In this document: one piece after another, positions 1 through 12,600 of the stretch | Numbering within the stretch: the first letter of the stretch is position 1 | How the letters are laid out: each line of letters starts with the position of its first letter | The notes under the pieces: generated by a model | The model's input: the letters and a program-made list of their open reading frames with translations, nothing else | Databases searched by the model: none | Told to the model about the DNA's origin: nothing | NCBI GenBank assembly: GCA_963932145.1 | Contig: OZ010578.1 | Span: 45,929,516 to 45,993,515 of the forward strand | DNA length: 64,000 nt | Direction of reading: 5' to 3' | Origin: Acanthosepion lycidas | Taxonomy: Eukaryota > Mollusca > Cephalopoda > Sepiida > Sepiidae | Program-made: the position numbers and the translations under genes

Positions 1-560
1 CTTACCCAGGACACCACCCTCCAGTTGACAAGTTAAAGGTGCTACTTTAATTTTCAATGAATTGAAGGTCAGGCTAAATTTAATTAGCCCTTTCTCAAAA
101 GATACATTCTGCTAAAAAAACCTTATACTGTACAGAATAAGTTATTTAAAATAGACATTTGAAAAGAATGTTGAAATAAAAATGCGTTCTTTGAAAAATT
201 GGGCATACAAGTCAATAGAGATTTTTAAAAGATTATTTATAAAATTAAAGCAAGAAATACATTGGCTATTAATTATGTCCCCAGCTTCGATCAGGCTCAG
301 ATCTACTCAGCCAGACTAGCCATATTAATTTTATTTCATTCTTTTTTTACTTTTCTTTCTTTCTTCTTTCTTATGAATAATATCAAGAAAATGTATTGCA
401 GTCAATAATTAAAGGCACAGTCTTAAAACAATTAATTTGGGATACAGCTGAAGTCAAGAATGAAAACAACACCCTATGAAAAAAATTTGTTGCTTTGAAA
501 TAGATATACTTGAATGTTGACTCACCCAGGCTATGCCTGACCCCCAGAGTCACCAATGAG
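1..560. other. AT-rich DNA, nothing recognised
   Basis: No ORF, repeat family or splice-flanked exon could be recognised. If VPS26C continues toward lower coordinates, as its missing 3' exons imply, this is probably intronic. Confidence 0.4.
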
Positions 561-562
<2 letters not shown>

Positions 563-602
<40 letters not shown>

Positions 603-633
603 GGAAAAGACAGGTCAATTATGAGAAATTTTT

Positions 634-682
<49 letters not shown>

Positions 683-742
683 CAAATAGATGAATATAGG
701 TAAATGTACAAGCAAGCGTTCATATATATATATATATATATT
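563..742. repeat. (TA)n microsatellites, three blocks
   Basis: Pure TA runs at about 563-598, 645-679 and 721-741, separated by short unique sequence. ORFs read through them (YIYIYI peptides) are artefacts. Confidence 0.95.
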
Positions 743-799
743 TAAAAATATTTTTTGTGGTACAAAACTTTATTATGGCGTTAAAAACATAAATATTTT

Positions 800-901
800 T
801 ACATTGGGCCATGATGTTATTAAAATAAAATACCAGCCGACCGGTTTCGCCCCCTCTCTTCAGAGCTGTAAACGGGGGAAAATTATGAAAAGGAGAAACG
901 G

Positions 902-936
<35 letters not shown>

Positions 937-988
937 TATATATGGGTGACGTGAATGAACGGGAGGGAAGTTGTTACACCTAAAGATG
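800..988 (-). mobile_element. 3' untranslated tail of Penelope-like element
   Basis: On the minus strand this follows directly after the stop of the Penelope ORF. It contains a CTGAAGA-(short insert)-GAAACC motif around 840-870, like those seen beside other retroelement ends in this window. It is interrupted by an A-run at 902-932 and a TA run. The outer boundary is not defined. Confidence 0.5.
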
Positions 989-2125
989 CTAGAGACCCAG
1001 TAGAGCAAGCCCAAGCAAACAATCTCTCTGTTTACAAAGAGAAGGTCGCCCAGACTTGATAAACAACGTCTCCAACACCTTCAGATGGAACAACGAGTGC
1101 GAAGTGGACACCACAGAAAACCAATTCACACTAAAGTCCACCGCACAACCAGGACTATTTATGAGATGATCCGCTATGGATGACCCGTATGTGTTTCGAA
1201 CGGTATCACCAATCGAAAAATTTTTATTATAAATTTTCGCAGGCACGTGTTGCTTGATTCTAACATCCAATCGTTGTGTAGTTCTACCTATGTAGTCGGC
1301 ACCACAACTACATTTAAATTTGTAAATTACAGAATTAATATGATGAGGAGGTAAAACATCCTTACTCATGGATGGAAGAACAGATCTTGTTTTAAACACA
1401 ACACGTACATTCGCTGCAAAATAGCATTGATTAGAACTCAATGAAATTTGCTTAGCCAACATTTCGCTATCACCCCCAAAATATGGAACTCGTAAATACA
1501 CGGGACATTTTTTAACAAGCACTGGTTTTACTTTATTAAAGTCCACCAGCTTTTGACGAATAACCATTTGAACGGTATCATAAGGATAACCGTTACTAGT
1601 GAAGATGTGAGTTAAAAACTTAATCTCATCTTTCAAAGTGTCATCTGAGCAAATCCTCAATGCCCTATGGGTCAAAGACTTAATTAAATTAATCTTTTGC
1701 TGTTTGGGGCAAAAGGAATCCCAACGAGTGTAAAGACCCGTAAAAGTGGACTTCCTATAAACTGTAGTAGTATATAAGGAAGGTGATCTACGAACTAGAA
1801 CATCAAGGAAGGGTAAAGTATTATCCTCTTCCTTCTCCACTGTATATTTAAGGGCAGGATGAACACTATTTAATAGGGAGAAAAATTTGTCTACCTCGAA
1901 TTCATTACGAAACACACAAAAGGTGTCGTCAACGTAACGGAAGTAAACAGTGGGTTTAGAGGAATCTGTAAACAAACTCTGTTCATAGAAACCCACAAAA
2001 ATGTTAGCTAAAACAGGACCCAAAGGGGAACCCATAGCAACCCCATCAATCTGTCGATACATAATATTGTCAAAACTGAAATCGACAGACATGGTAGCAA
2101 ATTTCATGAGTTCAATAAAAACATC

Positions 2126-2128
<3 letters not shown>
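989..2128 (-). CDS. Penelope-like retroelement protein: reverse transcriptase + GIY-YIG endonuclease, 5'-truncated
   Basis: An open frame of about 379 codons encodes the C-terminal two-thirds of a Penelope-like element (PLE) polyprotein. It starts inside the RT fingers/palm, with a GxxMGSPLGP motif, then the catalytic YVDD box about 65 residues into the retained part. A PLE linker follows, then a GIY-YIG endonuclease with a CxCG metal-binding pair, YIGRT, and a C-terminal LKVLETLFIKSGRPSLCKQRD block. PLEs copy RNA at chromosome ends or nicked sites, and the GIY-YIG domain supplies the nick. The real homology starts at about 2128. The ATG further upstream lies in a (TA)n(TG)n tract and is spurious, so this copy is 5'-truncated and cannot be autonomous. 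The frame is otherwise free of stops, which suggests fairly recent insertion. High confidence in the family, none in activity. Confidence 0.9.

Positions 2129-2182
<54 letters not shown>
2129..2182. repeat. (TA)n(TG)n compound microsatellite
   Basis: TA repeats to about 2164, then TG repeats to 2182. The tract marks the 5' truncation junction of the Penelope copy and the start of a LINE-A fragment. Confidence 0.95.
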
Positions 2183-2295
2183 TATGCTAGACAATTTTTC
2201 TCAACAGCATCTAACACATAAGTCTCATTTTTTTCATTCATTGAATATTGCTGTCACATCTTTGGATAATGCAGTTTCAGTTGATTTTCCTTGGT
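2183..2295 (+). mobile_element. LINE-A fragment (non-LTR retrotransposon)
   Basis: Matches an internal segment of the family seen more fully at 18040 and 38430: the GACAATTTTTCTC stretch followed by the part encoding a 'CxEYCCH'-like peptide. It is short and non-coding. Confidence 0.6.
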
Positions 2296-2359
2296 AACTC
2301 AACTATTCTAGTTTTGTTCCCCTTGCTGTAACCAGGTATTGAACTCAAAACTCTTTTGC

Positions 2360-2419
2360 ATCACTCAACCAACACTTTTATCCACTGGGCCATGTGGATA
2401 AAAGTGTTGGTTGAGTGAT
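2360..2419. repeat. Perfect 26-bp-arm hairpin
   Basis: Arms 2360-2385 and 2394-2419 are exact reverse complements around an 8-nt loop (TGGGCCAT). Core arm: CACTCAACCAACACTTTTAT. Confidence 0.9.
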
Positions 2420-2764
2420 TCAAGTCATTGAAGCTGAGATGCCACATCAAGACTGATAATATTTCAGATTTTTCTTTGGATTTTTGTCACACATAATGGA
2501 AACACCAAACCAGATATATTAACAATATTCAATGCATGAACGAATAGCAGACTTTTAAATATGAAAGGAAGTGAATTTTGGGGATTTATAAACCTAATGT
2601 CTCAGTAACCATTTTTTAACGAAGCTCATATCACTTGCACAAAATTTTTGTAGTGCACACGGTAAGGTGGCTCTGCAGTAGACAAAAACATTCGTTCCTT
2701 TGGATTTTTGTTGGATTCAAACTCACATACTTCTCATACAATAAGTATCTTATTATAATTCTGC

Positions 2765-3352
2765 TTGTCCCTCCCTTAGGCCCTTAGCATGTATGTTGCA
2801 ACCTGCCAGTACCTCGTAAATAATGGACTATTCCATTTTGGTCACATGGAACGACGAAAAAGACATACCAGGTACGTTACATGGTTTCAGTGAAAGAAAG
2901 AAAGAAAGAAAGGAAGGAAGATAAAAGTGTTTAACATCTCCCGCCAATACCTCATAACTAACAAACTATTCTATTCTGATTGTAAGATGGAAAAGACATA
3001 TCAGGGACACTACTTGGTTTCAGTGAGAAAATGAAAGAAAGAAAGATAGAAGAGGCAATAACACTCATGTGTGAGACATCAGTTTCAGTGACCTAGAAAA
3101 AGTTGTCATTTTCAAATCTTTTCATTTGCACCCCCATACTTCTTTAAATAACAACCAGCATTCATATTTATAATTGCTGTTGCAATATTTTGATAAAGTT
3201 GTTCAGCTCAAATATTTAACAGTGTGATAGGGGAATTTCTAAAATATTTTTTGTTGTAGAACTTGCCATGAGCTTATTCAATCATTAACTTAATTAAGAG
3301 TCATCAGAAAATTCAAATAGGAAAATAGTGAAATTTTCATGGGTCTTTCTAG
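2765..3352. repeat. Diverged duplicated block, copy 1 (copy 2 at 13225-14005)
   Basis: Carries two copies of a unit with 'AATAATGGACTATTC ... TGGTTTCAGTGA(A)A' followed by GAAA-rich sequence, then ~250 bp ending in GGGTCTTTCTAG. The same order and text recur, diverged, at 13225-14005. It is not coding. A 63-codon ORF across its lower end has no recognisable similarity. Confidence 0.75.
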
Positions 3353-3685
3353 CGATATACATTTCGTAAAAAAAATATTTGATTATGCCAAGTATTGACT
3401 CAATTTCATGATCAAGAATTTGATCATAAGTGATTGCAAGTGTTGGAATTAAAACAGTTACATCTGATGGGTACTTACTATTCACCTGTTAATGACATTA
3501 ATAATAGGTCAGTTTTTTTTTTTTATATATAGTTAGGGAAAGAAACAAATTTGAATAGGATCAACACAGAGAAGTACAACAAAATCAAAAATGAAATGAC
3601 AAATATGAAGAAAATTGTGGCAGATGTTTTTCAACAAATGGCTGTAGCATACACATTTAGAAATAAAACAAAAAAAGGTACTCAC

Positions 3686-3766
3686 TTCACCTGTTAGTGG
3701 TTTTGTGATACAAACAGATAATGAATCCAAGACACCAGTAACTTTAAATTTAGGCACATGCTTTTC
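3686..3766 (-). CDS. VPS26C: VPS26C exon (expected 6th), 27 aa
   Basis: Acceptor TTTATAG|GAAAAG and donor GGTGAA|GTGAGT. The translation begins [11 protein letters not shown] and ends ITKPLTGE, matching the start of the C-terminal arrestin-like lobe of VPS26C. Length 81 nt, phase 0 at both ends. An alternative donor one codon pair earlier (ACAG|GTGAAG) exists but would lose the conserved TGE. Confidence 0.9.
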
Positions 3767-4183
3767 CTATAAATGAAGAAATAGAAATAAATGACTGATC
3801 AGGTTTAGAAGTGAAAATCATATATGAAGCAGAAATGAGATTCTGCTACTGACAAGATGATCCGTATTACTTTTAAATCTTTACTAGGTGAAGGTATATT
3901 TTTGGCTGCATTTTATACACGATTTGAAATTGTGTTTTTTTTATATATGTTTTTTTTTTTTAAATATATTATCACAACACCATGTTTCAAAAGTGAAACC
4001 TCAATTTAACTGAATTTAAATAGAGGTTTCAGTTTTGAAACATGGGAATTTCAGTGTTGGGATGATTATATATTTTTAAAAAACAATTATATTATGCTCA
4101 ACTGTTGTATCGAGCACTATTTTTAAAAATAAAAATAAATGCTAAGAACTCTGAATTATAAATCTCATTGTTCTTTTGTACTA

Positions 4184-4255
<72 letters not shown>

Positions 4256-4460
4256 CATACATACAGAGTGCGATGGGTAAATTGTCACCATTTCATATTT
4301 TTTGAGTTTTGAAACATGGGAATTTCGGTGTTGGGATGATTATATATTTTTAAGAAACAATTATAATATTATGCTCAACTGTTGTATCGAGCACTATTTT
4401 TAAAAATAAAAATAAATGCTAAGAACTCTGAATTATAAATCTCATTGTTCTTTCGTACTA

Positions 4461-4522
<62 letters not shown>

Positions 4523-5365
4523 TACATACAGAGTGCGATGGGTAAATTGTCACCATTTCATATTTTTAATTTTGTGCATGCAAATTGATTTTGATTTTGT
4601 CAACTGCACAGTATAGTAGGGTCAGTTGGGCACCATCCATGAGAAAAAGAGCACCATGACACAATTAACCCTGCCAGAAATTTGTAAACGACATGCTCAA
4701 GGGTCAAGAGAGTGGCTGCATGTCTGGCATCTGAACTCTGCACCATGCCACACAAACAGGAAAACCCAGTCATAGCTGTCAGACAATTTCTGCAACAACA
4801 TCACCCCTTACATCTGGCTACTTGACTCCCCATAATGCAATCCCCTTGATTATTAACTGTTGGGAGCAGTTGAGCAATAGACCAACAAAATTCCTTGCAT
4901 GACCAAAGATGAACTGAAGGCATGGATTTTGGCAGCATTCACCAACTTAAACAAAGAGACCATCCAGAAGAAATGCAGGAGATTCCAAAGCCATCTGGAG
5001 ACCATGGTTGAAGCCAATGGAGATTTTATTGAATAAATTTATTCTTTAGTATTACGAGATATTTTTGTGATATTTTAGTAAATACATCTGTTAAATGATA
5101 TGTCAGTATTATTTTCATTTTTGCATAATTTAGACGAAAATTTATCCATCACATCCTGCATATTATAAAATATAGTTTTAAGGTATGGTATATTTATGGG
5201 TTAAAGTGGTCAATAACAAAGATAGAGCAGATGTAAATATAAAAATGGACATTGATATCAACACCCTGAAGTGACAGTCAGTTTCATGCTAAATGCAATT
5301 GTCGGGCCTGACAATTGTGTTTAGCATGAAACAGACTGTTGTCTCTTGGTGTTGGCTTCAATGAC

Positions 5366-5402
<37 letters not shown>

Positions 5403-6014
5403 CAGCATATCTTCATTCAAGCATGTTTGGTTGAATAATTTAGACATACGTTAATTTACTTTTATTTTAATCCTCTCAAATTCATGGAACAACTTCTTAG
5501 TCCTTTTAAAAAACTGAGTAAGAAAGAAGACATAGTTTTGGTTATTTCTTTCATTTTTTCCAAGTACTTCCAAGATCATTTTCAGGGGTGAATTACTAAG
5601 ACATAAAATTAATGTAATTGATAGTTGCGAATTTTTTACTAAATGTGCATAAAACACTCCGTTTTAGTTAATTTACATGAAGAATATGTAAGGGAGGTAA
5701 CTTAGTTTAAATTTTTTATTGTTAATGTTTTAAAAATACTCAACCTGCAATCCTTTAAAAAAAAAAAAAAAAAAACTTTTACAATTTGAGCATCCCAAAA
5801 CTTTTCTTTTCTTTTATAGACATTTTAAAACATTTCTTACTATAATCATAAATTAATTTTATTTAGTGTTGGTTTCGTTTTTTTATATAGAATTTTATTT
5901 AGAAAATAGCATGACACACTGGAAAAAAGATTTTTCCAATTTGTCATACTATTTTTCTAAATACTCTTTCTTGATATATAAAATTATACAAAATTATATA
6001 TCGTCATATCATAG

Positions 6015-6063
<49 letters not shown>

Positions 6064-8639
6064 TGCATACACACACAGAAGATATTGCCCATTGAATGCT
6101 GGTGTTAATAAAATAGTACTTGATGTAATATAACAGAAGTAGTAAGTATACATTAATAATTATCTATATTCTTCATCACAGATAAAAACCAGAAGTTCTT
6201 AAAGAGGCTTGTGGAGACAGTGCGTGGAAGACATATGGGACTCCCTTCAGAACACTATCTACAATGCTGCTATCTTGCGCTATGGAAAGAAGACACAAGA
6301 ACAAAGACTGGTTTGAGGCTAACATCTCCACATTAGAACCAGTCATCAAAGCTAAGAGTAGTCAGTTATGTGCCATGCAGGATACACACTTAGGCGATCA
6401 TGTATCTTTCAATACATTACTGATGAGGCAGATATTTTTCTGCAGTAAGCTGTCATTTCTTTCTGCAGTAGCCCAGTTGCCATCCAAGGCTACAGAACCC
6501 AGTCTGCCCTACTATTCATACTTTACTGCCAATCTAGTCAGTCAGTTATGTGCCATGTAAGATACATGCTTAGGTGATCATGTATCTTTCGATAGATGAC
6601 TGACGAGGCAGAATTTTCCAGCAGTAGCTTGCTATTTCTTTCTGCGGTAGCCCAGTTGCCATCCAAAGCTATAGAATCCGGTCTGTCCTGTTCTTTAATC
6701 ATAGCTGGGGGGGAGAAAAAGAGGATTCATACCTTTCTTAGGGGTATTAGCACATAATGAATGTAATAGATTCGACTGGAAAAGCTAAGAGCAGTGTATT
6801 AATTAGATACAAAAGTGACTCTAGCCAACAAAATCTACAGGCTCAGAAAGTTGCTTGTAGCAAGGCCCAGCAAATTCCATATCACTGTGCAAATGACTAC
6901 TGGCTCCATCTGTCAGATAGCATCCAACAGGCTTCAATGAACAGCAACATATAGAACATATCCGAGGGCAATTAAACAAACAACTGGTAAACCAACAGAG
7001 TTTATGCCCCTGTAATCAAAGATGGAGAAATTAACTATGGAAAAAGACAAACAAAGGGAATGATGGGCAGAGCCTTAACTGGAAATTTATATAAGAAAAA
7101 ATTCCATCACTAAAGAAGTCCTTGATGTTATTGAGGGTCTGCCAGTGCTGGAAGAGTTTGATTCTGAGCCTACAATGGAAGAGCTTAGCAAAGCCATTGA
7201 TGTTTTAGCTTGTTGTAAAGCATCAGGTCAAGAGGGCATACCACCAAAGTTCAGCTTTACTCAAACCACTCCAAAGTTTCCTGAATCTCTGCTGGAGATA
7301 AGACAAAGTTCATGGGAGGTGAGTGACATTTCATCACTGCTGACTCAGCACTCCCATCTCGATTTGCTATCTCCCACAGTTGCTGAGCATCATCACCTCC
7401 TTTCACAAGAACATGTGGAGTGTAGTTAGCTGTGATGTTGAAACTTCAGTACCCTTCATTATTGAGAGTGGCATAAAACAAGGATGCGTTTGAGTTTGTT
7501 AAATTCACTTACATGCAAATACCCTTGGTTCCATACCTTCTCCCTCAGCTATAGGTTAAATAACAGGATATACTGAATTCTATAGCCTTGGATGGCAACC
7601 AGTCTACAAGAACAACAACTCGAATTCAAAACCTCCAACTATGGGTTAAATAGCCTAACTAACCTGCAATTAAACAAGTATGGTAAGTGCAGCTTCACCT
7701 CTGAAAAGTTCCTACAACAGGAGTGAGAAGGTCTTGGATTTAGATTGGTCTTTTCTGCAACTATGACTGCCAATCTCCTGAAGGGACACAGAACAGAAAA
7801 GAAGATACTACTTTTTCTATGTGCCATATACCTTCATGACGTAAGCAATCATGGCTCTCCACAATTTCCTGTCTTTTGTAGCTCTTAATAAATTTTGTCT
7901 TTATGTTATCTTTCCTAAACTTTGCTCCGCTATCCATTTACTCAAACTCACTAGGTAGGTTATATGTTGTTTTTACTGTCTCACTTGCCTTCAATCTATC
8001 CTGTGAGTATCATTTCCCAAGCCTTCTTTCCTCGTTATGTGCTAGAGAAATTTCAATTATCTCTTCCTGTGTCCTTTTTGTTTGCATTTTCTAAAAAGCT
8101 TTATCATTGCTCACATGTTCAGTCCATGGTATTCTCAGCATCCTTCTATAGAACCACATTTCTGTTGCTTCAAGTCTCCTCTTCATGTGTGAGGAGATTG
8201 TCCAGCATTTGCTGCTATATAAGAAGACTGATAATACATATTACATTCCAGTACTCTTTTCTTTGTTTTGGATAAAATTTTTCTGCCTCTTAATACTTTG
8301 CTTAGCTTTTGGAAGGCATCTTTCCCTATCCCAATGTGCCTTCAGATTTCAGTCTCGTACTTTCTGTTCTCCGTTAAAACATTCCCCAGATATTTCTCAA
8401 AATATCACACAAAATCTCTCAATGCATTCTCTTCTAATAACAAGAATTGTACTCACCCCTCCTTTAATATTTGTTAATGTATCGGGGCTGATTGTGAAAG
8501 GGATCGCTTTTGTCACTGCATGTTCTTCTTGTTCCTAAAACAGAAATACATTTTTAACAGGAAGACATTATTTCCAAAGTTTTCAAAAGATGAAGAGTAT
8601 TATTACATAACATCAGATAGTCTTTCTTATTTACTGAGA

Positions 8640-8686
<47 letters not shown>

Positions 8687-9656
8687 GTGTGTGAATAGAG
8701 ACAAAAGGAAAACTTATCTTAGCCAACAAATTTAATTCTGTGAGGGACTTTATCAAGGTAAATGCAATGATTTTATTTTGCAACATGTGTTTATATACAA
8801 GAGCAAAAATGTTTAATGATTTTTAAAAATTTTTAAATTTAAGAATGCTCATAAATATTCATGAGGTTAGGTGAAAAATCAGGCATTATAACTAACATAA
8901 AAATAAAGTGATACAAAAAAGAATTTCTTGACATTACATAAAATTAAATGAGGTAGGGAGTTAACAGTTGTAAAAGAAAAAAAATATATATTTTTGTCAA
9001 GATTTACTAAATAAAAAAAAAATTTCAAATGTAATTTAATTAATTTATGATAAAGCCCTGAAAGTTTCATTAAAATCTGACAATTATCTGACTTTTGCAA
9101 GATTATTAACCAAAAAACCCAGGTTCTAAAAAGGAAAAAAAAAAAAATTTTCCATCAAAAAATCCTTTGAACTTTTAATAACACAATGGTTTTGACTATA
9201 AGATTTTGTTTTATGTTTTGTGCAGTTTTTGTTTTTTTCATGTATCCTTATTTTTAGTGAATTTTTGGAGGTAATAATATATAAATTAATAAAAGTTCAA
9301 TTAGTGCACATTTCAAAGTTTGTTTGGAGCCTATGATTAGCATTTCTTATGTAGAGTATAAATATAGTACTTGGTGATAACTCAATAGATTTTTCTGACT
9401 TTGATGATTAGTATGTATGCAAAACTTTGAAGTCAGTAGAAAGATAAATTGGTTGAACTTTTATTAATTTTATTATTGTCACTCTAGTTAAACACTTTCT
9501 TGAAAAAAATTCTGCATGCCTTGAAATATGGTAAATTCTAGTAACAGATTTAAAAACAAATTAACTTTACCTTGTATTCAACAATGAATTCACAGTTCTT
9601 TTGGAGGTCTTTACTAAGCAGGGATCTTTTCACTTCAGCTTTGATGATATACTAGT

Positions 9657-9689
<33 letters not shown>

Positions 9690-12600
9690 CAAAATAAGCC
9701 TTTTAAAATAGAATGGTTGTCTTCTAAAATAGTACCATATCAGAATGCTATCACAGTAATATGAATCAGTACAATCCAAATGCTCAAAAAACTTTTCTAG
9801 AAAACGTTGATAACAATCAGTATTATTTAGATCAATGATTCTCTTCAGTGCACACTTTTTTTTTTAATCATTTCACCCCAAGCAAGGCAGTAAGGCCACT
9901 AGTACACAGGGGGTTTAAAGGGAGTGATAGTGAAAGAGAAGACTGAGAATAGGGAGCACTGAGGAAAGGAAAAAAGATTCAAGAAGACAAAAGATAGTGA
10001 TTGATGTTGCATTTAAATTTTTTTAGATTATTGTTATCAAGGAAGCAAGTAAACAAAAAGGTAGTTACAAAAGATGGAAGTATAACAAAAGAAACTGTTG
10101 GGGTAGAAATGGTGGTTGCATTTAGCTATTTTAACAGTAAAAGGGTGGGACCTAGATGCCAATCTAGTAGCATGCTTAAATTCATGTAGTCGGAGCACCA
10201 TGGAAAAAAGCTTGTCAGAGAAGTTGCCATGAAAATATTTGTAGAAACAACAGGGAAGCCACATTGGTGAAAAAGTGACTAAAGTCAAGATGTGTGGTCA
10301 GGATCAATTATATTACAGATCTTTCTTGAGATAGAATAACTAAAACTCTGTAGTGCACTTTAAATATTAATAAGGAAAAATTAGTCATGAAATTTGAAAA
10401 TGTGAAATTTTAGTTTAGCATTCACAAAGAAGATCAGTGGTATAATTTTTATTTAAAGGGATTTATGAAGAATTTGCAAATTTTCTTTGCCAATAATGAC
10501 CGATTTAAATCCATTGAGAAAAGGGACATGGCTAGGTTTGAGGACACATTAGGGTACCCAGGCACACTATTGCCTAGTGTGCCTGGACACACCAGTTGAG
10601 AAACACTGATTTAGATACTCAATTGCAAAGAGCTATACAAAAATTATCAATCAAATCTTGAAACCTAAAAATGGATGTTTATGAAAATATTTTTGCAAAG
10701 CTACAGAATTTTAGGAAGACCTAAGAGAAAAAAAATTCTAAGGTATTAAAGAAATATATTTTTTTAAAGTTTGCATGTTAACTTTTTAAAGTCATTTAAA
10801 AAATGCAAATGAAAACAAAAAAATTATAATCTCTAAGAAGTTTTGTCATTTTTAAATCTTGACCAATTCTTGTTGTCATATTCTTTTTATGTGTTTGTTT
10901 TATCAAACATTCACATTATTTTACCTTCTACAACACAAACTTGAGAAAGGCATGAATCTATTTCTTCACTCCTTAATAAAGGGCTAGATTGCACTAAGCT
11001 TGAATGGCAAACAGTCTAGGAGAAAAAAAAACTGAGTTTCAAACTGTGGCAAAGACAATGGGAAACAAGTCCACTATTTTTCCCAAGAACACATGGCACT
11101 TTATAGATAAAAAAGAAATCTGGCAAAAGTCAAGATTGCCATGCCCTGAAAAAATGTACCATTTTAGTATAGAACTAGGCCACCCATAAACCCATTAGGT
11201 TCCTTTTATAAGCAGTTCTTGAAACAAAAGGCCTTTCCATTCAAGTAACAATAACCCCAAATACTGAATTTACTATTAAACATGTCATAAAAACTGAAAA
11301 ACAGCCATAGCCCAAAAATCCCTTGCTGTAATTTTAATGAAATTTGGCACTGCACTTGATAGGTATTCAAGGTATAATATGCTTCTTAATTGATTGAGGT
11401 ATTATGTATCGTTTAAACTATATCTTGGAAACATACATACATACATATTATCAAGGATACCTATCTATTAAAGTAGCTAATCAATCCCTATTGTAGATGC
11501 TTGCTCATACATATTTTGTGTTTCTTCAACACCCACAGAGCCCACCTGTGGTTTGTGCTAAAACTATGCTGAGCAGACCTTAGTTACAGTTTCTGGGAAA
11601 GAGCATGCTATCTAGTGTGATCAGCAATTTGAACAAAACCAACATACTCAAGCCCTCAGTCACGATGACTTGTGACTTCATGCTAACACAGCTATCAATG
11701 GGCTCCCAAGGGTTCTGTCTACCCAATTTCACTCATAAGGCTTGGGTCAAACTGTGGTATGGTTTTCAGGCACTTTCCAAAGGTGTCACATGCTGCCAAC
11801 CAAGGCTATAAGAGCGAGTCTGCCCTATTTAGCTGAGGGAGAAGGGATGGATTCGTACCTTTTCCCCAAGGGTATTTACATGTAAGCGAATGTAACAAAC
11901 CCGACTGGAATTTGAACTCAGCTCTCTGATTTCTCATTCTGAGCTATTATCCCTCACATCACCCACTCATTCAAGCTTACAGCACCTGATATCCCCTAGA
12001 AGTCACCCATCTAGATCGTGACCAGGCTCATCTTTGCTTAATTTCAGAGATCAGACAAGAACCAGTGTTTCAACAGAATGGTAATAAAATTATAAATGTT
12101 ACTTTTATCTTTTTACAATAGCAATAACAAAGATAGCGTAAAGCTAGAAATGTTGTCAGTCAGTGGAGGTCTGAAAGGAACGACATTTAAGGCAAAGCAC
12201 TCTTTGCAAAAAGAAGTGCTCAATAGCAGAAATCAAGCATTAATAGGATTAATTCAAATATTTATCAAATTTTAATTATTTCACTAAATTTTTTTTGTAA
12301 TTGACTTTTAACATAAATAGTCCTATTCTAGTAAAATTTATAACATGCATAAAAAGCAAAAACCAAAAAAAAAAAAATACAATCAAAACAAAAACATAAA
12401 AGTTGCCTTACCTGGATGCTGACATATACACCATGGTATGTTTCATATAGTATTCGGTACATTTTGGGCTTCAGTGGAATCTCAAAAGGCAATTTAGTCT
12501 TGCCAGCAGGTATTTTGCCTGGTTTGGCTACATCCACCAAATACTGCAGTAATGTGATTGGCTGAAAAAAGAAAAAAAAAAAAAAATGGAAGCTAATGGT

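Noticed and set aside
3294..3485. 63-codon minus ORF as the next VPS26C exon
   Set aside because: The translation does not match the conserved C-terminal lobe, and the region is part of a duplicated repeat also found at 13.8-14.0 kb.
3841..3910. Possible missing VPS26C exon (minus strand, '[11 protein letters not shown]')
   Set aside because: Only a PSP tripeptide matches, no good donor in phase 0 and the following residues do not align.
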